DNA of 64,000 bases from Channallabes apus (taxonomy: Eukaryota; Chordata; Actinopteri; Siluriformes; Clariidae), in NCBI GenBank assembly GCA_030522415.1, contig JAMASW010000060.1, positions 1 to 64,000 of the forward strand. The letters are read 5' to 3'. The notes beneath the pieces are model-generated. The model searched no databases, had not been told where the DNA came from, and saw only the letters and a list, made by a program, of their open reading frames with translations. A program made the translations under genes and the position numbers. Shown piece by piece: positions 28,521-38,707 of the stretch. Positions within the stretch are counted from its first letter, which is position 1. The number at the start of each line of letters is the position of its first letter.

Positions 28521-31232
28521 CCGTAGGCGTAAATCAGTGTGTAGTAGGACCCACTCATAAAGCAGGTCACACTTTAGATTTAGTAATATTCTTCGGATTA
28601 ATTATAAGAAATGTATTCACAATTCCACTGTCTGAAATTATCTCAGATCACTATCTTGTCTCCATTCAAGTGTGTCACAGTGATAATGTACGCACAGCAC
28701 CGCGCTACCGTATTAAACGTACATTCACATCAACTACCACACAGAGTTTTATCAGTAATCTCCCAGAGTTACCAACTTCGATTAGGCCACCGTCTGACCC
28801 CACAGAACTTGATCAGGCGACTGAATATTTAGAGTTGACACTTCGTTGTACTGTACCTTAGATAATGTAGCTCCAGCTAAAAGAAAAATTATTAGAGATA
28901 AGAAACTCGCTCCCTGGTATAACGATCACACGCGCACTTTAAAAGAGACTGCTCGGAAATTAGAGCGTAAATGGCGTCAAACTAAATTGTTGGTATTTCA
29001 AATAGCATGGAAAGAGAGCATCCTGAACTATAGGAAAGCTCTTAGTGTAGCTAGATCAACGTATCTCTCCACTCTTATAGAAGAAAATTAAAATAATCCT
29101 AGATTTTTATTTAATACCGTAGCCAAATTAACCAGAAATAAGACCACTACAGGCACGGTGGTGTAGTGGTTAGCACCGTCTCCTTGCACCTCCAGGGTCT
29201 GGGTTCGATTCCCCGGCCAGGCTCGATTCCCGTCTCTGTGTGCATGGAGTTTGCATGTTCTCCCCGTGCTTGGTGGGTTTCCTCCGGGTACTCCGGTTTC
29301 CTCCCACAGTCCAAAGATATGCAAGTTAGGCTAATTGGCGTTCCCAAATTGACCGTAGTGTGTGAATGAGTGTGTGAATGTGCGTATGTGTGTGTGCCCT
29401 GCGATGGATTGGCACCCTGTCCAGGGTGTACCCCGCCTAGTGCCCGAAGTCTCCTGGGATAGGCTCCAGGTCCCCCGCGACCCTGAATAGAGGATAAAGC
29501 GGTACAGAAGATGAATGAATGAATGAAAGACCACTACAGAAATCTCCACAACAACATCATGCAATAGTGAGGACTTCATCAACTTTTTTAATAATAAAAT
29601 TGTAAATATCAGGCATAAAATTGAGGCTTTGAAACCAAACAATGTAATTGATACAGATGTTAACCTAGCCATGTCAGATTCAAACCTAGAATACTTTACT
29701 CCTCTTGAAGAGAATGAACTAATTTCACTCATCTCTTCTGCAAATTCATCAACCTGTATATTAGATCCTATACCGACACATTTTCTTAAACAGATAGTAC
29801 CAGTAATAACAGAACCGATGTTGAGAATAATTAATTCCTCACTCAGCATTGGTTATGTTCCAAAATGTTTTAAAGTAGCAGTTATTAAACCAATAATTAA
29901 GAAACCTGACCTCGACCCCTGTCAGCTGTCCAATTACAGGCCAATATCAAACCTCCCCTTTATCTCTAAGATTCTGGAAAAGATAGTAGCGGAGCAGCTA
30001 TGCTCATATCTACATAGAAATGGCATACATGAACTGTATCAGTCAGGATTTAGGCCTCAGCACAGAAACAGCACTCGTTAAAGTAGTAAATGACCTCCTA
30101 TTGGCCTCTGATCAGGGTTGTGTAACTATGCTTGTATTACTCGACCTCAGTGCAGCTTTTGACACTATTGATCATGCTATTCTTCTTCACAGATTAGAAA
30201 ATGTAGTAGGAATTAAGGGTACAGCCCTCTCCTGGCTCAGATCCTATTTGACCGATCGTTATCAGTATGTAGACTTAAATGGTGATTATTCTGCATGTTC
30301 TCTAGTGGAGTTTGGCGTTCCGCAGGGTTCAGTTTTAGGCCCACTGCTTTTTTCCCTTTACATGCTTCCTCTGGGCAACATAATCCGTAAGCATGGTATT
30401 AGTTTTCATTGTTATGCTGACGACACACAGCTATACGTCTCAACAAAACCTGATGAGAAAAACCATCTTACTAAAGTTGAGCAATGTGTGCAGGACATAA
30501 GAAATTGGATGCTAATTAACTTCCTTCTGCTTAATCCGGATAAGACAGAAGTTCTAGTCATAGGACCGCATACAGCTAGAAGTAAAATCTTAGATCACAC
30601 CGTAACTTTAGATGGCCTTTCTGTTCCGTCAAGTGCAACAGTAAAAGACCTCGGCGTGATTATAGATTCCAGCCTTTCATTTGAAGCTCATGTAGATATC
30701 ACCAGGATAGCATTCTTTCACCTCAGAAATATCGCCAAAATAAGAAATATATTGTCGCTAAACGATGCAGAAAAACTAGTTCATGCTTTTATCACTTCTA
30801 GGTTGGACTATTGTAATGCCTTACTGTCTGGTTGTTCAGTTAGGTGCATAAACAAGCTTCAGCTAGTCCAGAATGCAGCAGCGAGAGTCCTCACTAGAAC
30901 CAGAAGATATGAGCACATCACCCCTATCCTATCTTCACTGCATTGGCTCCCTGTGAAATTTCGCATTGATTTTAAAATACTACTTTTGACATATAAGGCA
31001 TTAAATGGTCTCACCCCGCAGTATCTGAGCGAACTGCTAGTGTCTTACGATCCGCCACGCCTACTTCGGTCAAAGGATGGAGGCTGCTTATCAGTACCGC
31101 GTATTATGAAAACTACAGCTGGGGGCAGAGCTTTTTCTTACAAAACTTCCAAATAGTGTTCGGGATTCAGACACAGTCTCAGTGTTTAAGTCTAGGCTCA
31201 AAACCTATTTATTTAGCCAAGCATTTTTATAA
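28521..31232 (+). pseudogene. L2 ORF2 pseudogene (reverse transcriptase)
   Basis: Pieces in several frames: linker region (28846-29091), then 29629-30081 and 30020-31156 covering the RT ([29 protein letters not shown]). A frameshift lies near 30060 in the RT, and a small deletion near 31145 puts the last residues out of frame (FKSRLKT..LF to 31232). The 5' half with the apurinic endonuclease is missing. Clearly dead. Confidence 0.88.
29153..29527 (+). repeat. tRNA-derived SINE in the L2 LINE
   Basis: Pol III A box (TGGTGTAGTGG at about 29158) and B box (GGTTCGATTCC at about 29202), a conserved body with the gataaagcggt end, and a tail of GAAT repeats. Perfect target duplication AGACCACTACAG at 29141-29152 and 29528-29539. 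Pieces of L2 coding sequence continue on both sides. Confidence 0.9.
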
Positions 31233-32226
31233 ATAGATTTACCATAAGGTAAAGGAGCAGATCTGGGGGACTCATGGACATAGAGTATTATGGTGAACAG
31301 GTATGTTTAGATGCTGTCTTCCTCAGTCTCATTTAATGACTTTGATGACATTTGTTGACGGTGAGGTGATTGTTTGCTTTACATCTCAGGGAGCCCTCAT
31401 GTTTGTGTTTCCTTCTGGCTCTCCCTTTTAGTTATGCTGTCATAGTTAGTCCTGCCGGAGTCCCTGCTTGCACTCTACAGTAAATATACATTCACATTAG
31501 ACATTGTGACTGTGACCATACCTAATTGCAATCTCTCCTCCTCTTCTCTTCCTCCCCCTCTTTCTCTTTCCTCTCTCCCCCTGTCTCCCCCTTTCACTCT
31601 TTCTCTCTCTCTCTCTGTCGAGCTACACATGTGGTTCCTGAGCTGCCAGTGATCCAGACTCCCTCTGCCCTCCGGACCTGTCTGGTCCATCCTGGTGCCC
31701 GGTTTCTGGTTGGAGGTCTCGTCGCATGGATGCCCCGTGTGTCTCTTTAGGATGCGCCTGGTGTCTGGGGATGATTCTCTCTACTTAGAAGACGGTTCTG
31801 GCCTCGACTGGTGTTGTCAGCTGTTTTTCTGAGGACTTGACAATTCGATAGTTCAGGACTGGAACTTTCTACAAGTCTATCTGAGTCTCGAATAACTACT
31901 GGACTCCATTTTACATCAACTATTATAGCTGAACCTAACACTGTATAAATGCAGATCATTTCCTGCTATCTGTTTCACCCAGATGAGGATGGGTTCCCTG
32001 TCGAGTCTGGTTCCTCTCAAGGTTTCTTCCTATTACCATCTCAGGGAGTTTTTCCTTGCCACTGTCGCCCTCGGGCTTGCTCACCAGGGACTATCTGAAC
32101 ATTTTGATTCATACACATTCACATTCCATACAAACTTAAATAATTCTTTTGATTGTGTAAAGCTGTTTTGAGACAATGTCAATTGTTAAAAGCGCTATAC
32201 AAATAAAACTGAATTGAATTGAATTG

Positions 32227-32699
32227 TATTATGGTTCAGGCTGTATTAGTACAATTTCAGTTAATTTAAAAACCTTAGCTCTATAGTCTTTTATTACATC
32301 AGTATTATGAATAGGACTTTAAAAAGGTTCATTTATTTAAATTAATATCTTAAACCAATAAATAAATAATATTTTAGAGTGTTTGTATGACAGTTTAGAT
32401 TATACTAGGATAATTTCAATAAATTTAAACCTTAGCTCCATAGGCTTTAATTACAACCACTATTATAACTAGGACTTTAAAAGGGTCATTTATTTTAATC
32501 AATATTTTAAACTAGTAAACAATTAAACATAAATTACTTATTAAATTGGCGATGAGGCACGAGCCGTGGACTGATCCACCTACGGCGGGCCGCCATGGAG
32601 GAGGGTGTATAGTAATTGAAGGCCGAAACACCCTATGATTCTATGGTTTACTACTGATGACGTGTCTCACAATTTAGGATATCGTTGGGTTAAAAGGAA
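32227..32699. other. AT-rich stretch, nothing recognised
   Basis: No credible frame, RNA gene or repeat end. Two roughly similar segments (about 32262-32350 and 32430-32520, both with accttagct..atag and aggactttaaaa) suggest an old short duplication. Confidence 0.4.
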
Positions 32700-32900
32700 T
32701 TTTAATCTTAGCTCACACTTTTAACCTTAAATAGGATTAATGCGTCTCCTATCCCTGAACTCAAAACATAACCATTAGTTTTGAACTCTAAACCCAATTT
32801 CTTAAACCTAAACATAACCGTCAGTTTAAAATATAAGCTCTAGAACCCTAGGTCAGCATAACCATATTTTCCTGTAACCCTAGGTGTATCTGACCTTTAA
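32700..32900 (+). repeat. Decayed telomere-like repeats upstream of an SGNH fragment
   Basis: Many aaccctaggt, aacataacc, ctaaaccc and aacctt variants, C-rich on the plus strand. It lies just before an orphan PLE ORF1 fragment at 33115. Confidence 0.55.
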
Positions 32901-33114
32901 CCTTTCCACAGGCATGGTCACTTAATACTAATTCTACCCTATCTGGAGTAGGAGTGTTTGTGGATAAATTTTACCCCAGCCTAGCCCAAAACACGATCGT
33001 TAGCCTTGCATAATCTATCAGGCGCCATATCTGTCGATCGTTCGTATGGAGAGTGCTGGAGATGAGGCCTGAGTTGCAGGCCCGTGCACCACGTGGGTTC
33101 TGGATTCATCCCAA

Positions 33115-33497
33115 GGCTGGTGATCGGTGATTCGAATCTATCAAGGATTCCACCTTTTAAGATCTCTGACCTCCAGGTCGAGAGCTACCCAGGGGCCACG
33201 TTCAGACACATAGAGGCCGTAATCAATAAAACCCTTGTCTCTACTGACGTGGAGCACGTAATTTTATCACTGGGCATCAACGGCCGCACACAGAGTGCCA
33301 AAGACACGGCCATAAAACAGATGCAGGCGGCCTTAAGAGCAGCTAAAGAGAAGTTCCCTGTGGCACAGGTTTGGGTTCCAGAAGTGAACTTCTCAGACAC
33401 TCTTCCGACAAAGGAGCAGGCACAATTAAACATCCTTAATTCTCACATTTCTGCCAACCTTAAAGGAGCCATACAGACTCAATTGTGCATAAGTTAA
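33115..33497 (+). pseudogene. Orphan SGNH domain fragment of a further PLE ORF1
   Basis: About 127 residues similar to the SGNH domains of families 1 and 2: VIGDSNLSRIP, SYPGATFRH, ILSLGING, then the NFSDTLP..E helix. The frame ends in a stop at 33495-33497 before the terminal Asp-x-x-His, so the catalytic His is missing. There is no ATG at a sensible place, no upstream ORF1 part and no ORF2. It is nearer to family 1 (PGATFRH) than to family 2 but is not a copy of it. Confidence 0.82.
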
Positions 33498-33967
33498 TAT
33501 GATTCTTTAGGGTCCTAATGAAAAGTTTGTAATATACTTTAATTAAAAATTCTCAATTGTTGTGTGAAAAAAACATGACTTTTACCTGGTAAAAAGTAGC
33601 TCTGTTCTCAGCAACCTGTTTCAGTACATGCTCCTTTAAATGTTAATGACCTCTACTGAACCCGCCCCCCAGTTCTGTGGGGCGTGTCTTCACAATACAA
33701 GTGGGGTATAGCTTTGACACCACAGTTAAAAATATTTAAAAAAGTTAAAAATAATTTTACATGATGTTAGAATTATTTTATATATAAAGGAGTTATTTCT
33801 ACTCTCTTGCTCTCTTCCTCATAGATCTGATATTAACGTGTTAAATCTTCCCTGCTGCTTATCTTCCTGTCTTCTCTTGCATCTGTTCATTCATGCTCAC
33901 CTTCCCATACTCTGTCTCTCTCTCTCTCCCTCTCTCTCTGTCTCCTTCCATTTATCTTCCTCTCCTT
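33498..33967. other. Non-coding, nothing recognised
   Basis: AT-rich; a TC-rich microsatellite lies at about 33910-33940. No frame or repeat end identified. Confidence 0.4.
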
Positions 33968-34130
33968 TGATTCAAATTCAAATTTTTTTGTCACATACAC
34001 AGTCATACACAGTATGATATGCAGTGAAATGTTTATACGACAGCCAGTGACCTTAAAAAGAAAATAAAAGCTTATACGTAAGGAATAAATATCAATAAAA
34101 AGAAATACTAAAGAAAATAAATTTAACTAG
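33968..34130 (-). repeat. Non-LTR retrotransposon 3' tail (minus strand)
   Basis: Starts with gattcaaattcaaat (the tail) and tgtcacatacacagtcatacacagtatgatatgcagtgaaatg, matched in reverse by 55165-55262. A shared end with a ttgaatttgaa tail at two places marks a dispersed LINE or LINE-dependent SINE family; family not identified. Confidence 0.6.
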
Positions 34131-34161
34131 TAAAATAGTTGTACAAATATACAATGTACAA

Positions 34162-34257
34162 ATGAGGGCATAATAAAAATCTTACAAAATATAGGGGAAA
34201 TAATTATATATATATATATATCCCCTATATTTTGTAAGATTATTATTATGCACTCAT
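34162..34257. repeat. Long hairpin (37-base arms)
   Basis: 34162-34198 is almost the exact reverse complement of 34221-34257, with an AT dinucleotide loop between. Only a few mismatches. It could be a small foldback element or a product of slippage; no terminal duplication is obvious. Confidence 0.75.
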
Positions 34258-34330
34258 ATTTATATATATATATAGTTATATATGTATATAAAATTTTACA
34301 TGTGAATCTGGTTGTAAAACTTTTTTGACT

Positions 34331-34401
34331 TCCCAGACCGGGAATCGAACTCGAGTTGCTGCGCTGAGAGCGCCGTATCCTAACCACTAGACCACGGAGG
34401 A
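34331..34401 (-). tRNA. tRNA-Glu-like sequence, probably a pseudogene
   Basis: On the minus strand: TGGTCTAGTGGTTAGGAT (A box), a CTC anticodon context, and AGTTCGATTCCCGG (B box). The acceptor stem pairs poorly (TCCTCCG against TCTGGGA) and the T stem has a mismatch. A degenerate tRNA-Glu(CTC) gene or the head of a SINE. Confidence 0.4.
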
Positions 34402-34892
34402 TTAATGGCTGCCGCTTGGAAATGCCGGCTATTCAACCCGCGACCTTATACACGCGAAGCATTGTTTTTTTCGGGATCTCACCAGGACATGTTAATTTGT
34501 AGTAACATATGTCTATAGCACAGGCGTTTAGTCAAACATATTTATACCGATCTTTTGCTGTTAATAAACAGAGACCTTTCTGACAGACAACGTGTGTGTG
34601 TGTGTCTGACTGTCATATAGATGCCGGCAATAGGACATCATACACGCGAAGCATTGTGTGCGTGTGTGTCTGTGTGTGAGTCTCTCCTTATGTCAAAAAA
34701 GCTTACCGAAGCATAGCGCACTCGCCTCGTTACTAAACGAACTTTTAGAAAAACTTTATAAATATGTAGTGCAAAAAGCCTGTGCCTTGAGGGGGAATCG
34801 AACCCGGGGCTACCGCGTTAGAGCGCTACCTGGACGCCGTGCGGCTGCTTCTTTCGGCAAATCACGTCTCTCGCCTTCCAAAATTCAAAGCC

Positions 34893-35235
34893 AATCATCT
34901 TTGCCCTTTTCCAATATTCTCCATAATTCACAGCCAATCACCTCTCCTTCCTTCCAAAATTCAGCTCGATCAATCCGCGTCGTGTCTCTCTGTCGAATCA
35001 CGTCCTTGCGTTTCCAAAATTCACACTCCGTTTGCAAAATTCAAAGCCAATCAGCTTCCTCCGTTTCCAAAATTCAAAGCCAATCAGCTTCCTCCGTTTC
35101 CAAAATATCGGCCTTGGTCCCGCCTTCGGCTTCCTCAAACATTCAAAGCCAATCAGCTTCCTCCGTTTCCAAAATTCAAAGCCAATCAGCTTCCTCCGTT
35201 TCCAAAATATCGGCCTTGGTCCCGCCTCCAGTGCG
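34893..35235 (+). promoter_or_regulatory. CCAAT-box minisatellite
   Basis: A roughly 31-bp unit, caaagccaatcagcttcctccgtttccaaaatt, is repeated with variants, and a higher-order unit of about 125 bp (ending ccaaaatatcggccttggtcccgcct) occurs twice. It contains at least six CCAATCA motifs in the same orientation. Directly downstream is a splice-donor-bounded segment (35296), so it may be a promoter. Frames in it are repetitive and not convincing as protein. Confidence 0.55.
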
Positions 35236-37440
35236 GATGCAACTTAGTCAAACTTTTAAACGGTTCGGAATATGAATATTCTTTCAACATAACACGGTAA
35301 GTATCAAGTATTGATTTCAGAGATAAATAGACTTTATTTAAGCGGTTTGTGTTATATAACGTTATTGTAAATTTGCCGATGCTGTATTAACATTAACGTT
35401 TCCTAAAGAGACATGCCTCCACTAAGTTTAACAGTTATAGATTAGCGGTGTATTTGAGTGTTTTCCAGTAATGACACCTTTTCTGTATTTATTAACACAC
35501 AGTGGTCGCGGTGATGTTAGTCCTGGGGGAGTTCAGCCCCGCTTATGATCAGAAGATTAACAAAACCATTGCGTGTAAAATACACGTGAACACACGTTTC
35601 CCTTGTACATGTACAAACTAAGTGCAGGCTGCTAAAATATCGGCATTCAAATATGTAACACACACACACACACACACGGCATAACAGCGTTATAACGGAC
35701 ATGTGGTGCATATTTAACTAATATGAGATTATAATCTGATGATTTAAAATGAATCACTGTGCACTCGACAAAACAATGAATAATCAACTGTAACTGTAGC
35801 CGGACTACAGTAACACCGTAATGTTAGTAGACCAGTAGATTATATCCTCATACAGATTTAAATCACAATATGAAAGAGGTTTTTGTTATAACTTGAGTCA
35901 TTTAGTGCATCTGTTGTGGCACAAATCCACCTTGAGTAAGTTTAGACTCTAATACAGGTAATATGACTGAACTGAATCTAACTGTGTATTACAGATATCG
36001 CCATCCTCCTGTATTATACACTGATATAAAATCCGTCCATCCATCCATCCAAAGGTAATCCATGTTTAAAGGAAATGCATTCTTATCGTTTGCCATTAAA
36101 CAATTTTACAGATTAAGAAATGTAAATATTGATTATGATTGATTATGTAATAGAGGTGTGTGTGTGATTTAATTATTTAAAATAAAGACATCACTTAAGC
36201 ATCCTTTTTTTGGTTGCAGATCACAAAGCCACGGTTCGGAGGGGCTCATGGCTCTGCTTTAAAGCCAAACTTAAGACTCTGATGCATGCAAGCAAGGTAA
36301 TGTTAGTATAATTTCACAGCTTAAATTTGATTTTAAAATATGTCTATTGTTATAAATTTTCTGTCCTTTCTTACTGCTTTCTTACTTTCTCAGTTCCTCC
36401 CCAGCTCTCCTGCACTGTCCAGAGCTGAAACAAATGCCATGGCAAGAAGGACATTGTCACCTTCTCGTAGTCGTATATTCAGACAGTTTCTCCTCTGTCA
36501 CTTTCTCCATCTTCTGTGTCAGAAACTGCCACTACCTCCTTAACGTTTCTCCACCAAACTGTAAGCCACTGTGTCAACTGCCATGACTGCTGATCCCCCA
36601 GGACCACCAGGGTGATACCCCCCAGCACCTGAGCAACAGCTGCTAGGTCTTTAGGTGAGAGTTTGTAGATTGTCATGCGTATTGTTTTCTTGCTTGTGGT
36701 TGTATAGTTATTGATTTTTATTGTATGTGCTATATTTACCAGGCTGTGGATAAGCACTGTCACACGGATGGACAGAGTGGACCGTCTGGACAAGGACTGA
36801 AACTGGGTTAACACTCAGCAACCAGCAGGTCTGCACCATCGTAGCTCTCTGTCAAAACTTTCTGCCATATGACAAGCAGCGTGAGGCATCCTCTGCTCGG
36901 CATCATGTGCGGCTGAGCACTGGACGGCTCAGGCATCCCAAAACAAAGGGTGAATTTACACCAGGTGTGGGGACCATGGCTTGTCGTGTCTTGTGTCTTA
37001 GGCTCCACCGGATCACCTGGCCAGTGGACAGACTCTTGTCGCCTAACAGAGGCCATCTTTATCAGACTCTGTGACATCTATAAGAGCCCTCAACACACAA
37101 ATTCATTATGCATTGACAAAATGGACAATGATTAAAGGGCTGATAAAAAAAATAGACTAATAATTTGTGAAAACATGTGATTTAATTGGTGGTGTGTAAA
37201 TAGTGTCTAAGTTGCAGATTTGATCTCTATATACAGTACATAGATACACTTCTTCTGTTCTTTTTTTATTGTTGTTTTATCACCGATTTTACCAGAAAGT
37301 CATTTTTAAGTTTTTCTTTGTATGTATTTCCTCCTAGCATTTAATTTGAGATAATTTTTAAAGAACTGGAAGAAGGTGGAGAGATAATGAGTGAGTGCAA
37401 TATATAACTGTATAATGATACCATAATTTGCTAATAAAAC
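35236..37440 (+). other. Possible spliced, probably non-coding transcription unit
   Basis: Donor at 35297 (ACG|GTAAGT). Candidate exons 35995-36054 (CAG| ... AAAG|GTAATC), 36220-36296 (TTGCAG| ... CAAG|GTAATG) and from 36394 (TTTCTCAG|), with AATAAA at 37433-37438. No ATG-initiated frame joins them; every start in the first exon stops quickly. The layout is therefore at best a lncRNA or an untranslated leader. Splice sites are short motifs and could be chance. Confidence 0.3.
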
Positions 37441-38115
37441 TTGCATTATATTTTTAAAGAAACTTTATGATTTATTTCTATCACAAATATCTGTACAAAC
37501 AGGAGTCAATTAGAGTTTGGCTTTTTTTATAGACTAAAAATGAAAAAATAACAGAATATGATTCTCTTTAAAGTACATCACCAGATTAATATTTCATTTG
37601 TAATGAATTTGCCTTCATTCCAGCAGGACACAGTCATGTAGAGAAGGCAAATACACTGTTGCATTGCTTTTCATGTTGATTCTATTAATTATTAATTTTA
37701 ATACAAATTTACTTTTTGTGTGACACATGAAGCATTTAACAACAATCTCTAATACTTTTACAAGAATCTAACCTCATGTTACGATTAATTACATTTTTGT
37801 GACACTTGTCAGATTTTTATGTTTAAAAAAAAAACGTCATATGCGGGAATCGAACCTGGGACCTTTGGATCCACAACCTCCCCCTGCCGAATGCATAAAA
37901 ATTGTCATTTTTTATGCAAATCTTAAAATTACAATCACATTAGCAGTCTACAACTAGAGGGAAACATCAAAGATGGTAATAACTCTCATTTCACTTCATT
38001 TTTTCCTCAATTTTTCTTTTTTCTCTTCATTTTTTCTCCTTTTTCCCTTTTCCCCCTTCTTCCCCTTCTTTTCGCCCTCTTCCCCCCCTCAAGCAGACTA
38101 TTGTTCCCCAGCTGT

Positions 38116-38221
38116 CCTACAAGCCAACACGCAATGGTCCATCCTACAAAGAAAGAGAGCAGAGAAAATCTGGATACAGAAATTGGGCGCCACACACCCG
38201 CTAGGCCTTAATGAGAAGTGA
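38116..38221 (+). pseudogene. PLE GIY-YIG C-terminal tail (5'-truncated PLE)
   Basis: 35 residues up to the stop at 38219-38221 match the last residues of both intact ORF2s: RKRAEKIWIQKL (compare RKRKEKVWINRL and RKQVERTWIDNL) and ATHPLGLNEK (compare SMHPWGLNEQ). It comes from a PLE family different from 1 and 2, cut off at its 5' side near a T/C-rich stretch (37980-38095). Telomere-like repeats follow 60 bases after the stop. Confidence 0.85.
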
Positions 38222-38280
38222 ACCGGGTAGAGCCGGCGGCATTGATGGCCTGTGCACACAAGTTAGCGCGTTAACCAACC

Positions 38281-38545
38281 TCTTTCCCTTACCCTAACCT
38301 CTTTTACCCCACCTTCTAACCTCTTCTTCCCTAAACCTCTAACCTTAACCTCTGACCCTTAGCCCTTGCCTCCCTAAACCCCTTAACATCTGACCCCTAC
38401 CCTTCCTAAACCCCTTAACCTCTGACCCCTACCCTTCCTAAACCCCTTAACCTCTGACCCCTACCCTCCCTAAACCCTTAAACTTAACCCCTAAAACTTA
38501 CCCATAACTCCTAACGGCTAACTCAAACCTCAACCCTAACCCGCC
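38281..38545 (+). repeat. Telomere-like 3' end of the truncated PLE
   Basis: About 265 bases of CCCTAA variants, mainly cctaaacccctta and aacctctgacccctaccc, several as near-perfect repeats of about 35 bp (38385-38470). C-rich on the coding strand and downstream of the ORF2 stop, as in families 1 and 2. Confidence 0.8.
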
Positions 38546-38707
38546 CATGCCTCATGCCTGCATTTGGCTCAATTACCCATAAAATCCGTTCGAAGAACCT
38601 ACTGTAACTATATCTATTATATACATTTATTAGAAATGGACTACTACAACCACTCCAACAAAGGGATACAATGAAGCAGAAAATATTATATATATTTATA
38701 GACATTA

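Larger units (their letters stand above)
28521..32226 (+). mobile_element. 5'-truncated L2-clade LINE
   Basis: Begins inside the endonuclease-RT linker region directly against the (CCCTAA)4 array and runs to a typical L2 3' end, agcgctatacaaataaaactgaattgaattgaatt (about 32191-32226). The 3' UTR contains a CT-rich microsatellite (31525-31617). It is about as diverged from the 55.7-kb L2 as an older relative of the same clade. A SINE is inserted at 29153. Confidence 0.85.

Noticed and set aside
34791..34850. tRNA gene candidate (minus strand, GGTTCGATTCCCCC)
   Set aside because: A B-box-like match only; T stem and acceptor stem do not pair.
36479..37077. Minus-strand frames of 89 and 111 residues
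   Set aside because: No motif, family resemblance or start context; probably chance.
37835..37890. tRNA gene candidate (minus strand, GGTTCGATTCCCGC)
   Set aside because: B-box match only, with mismatched stems and no A box at the right distance.
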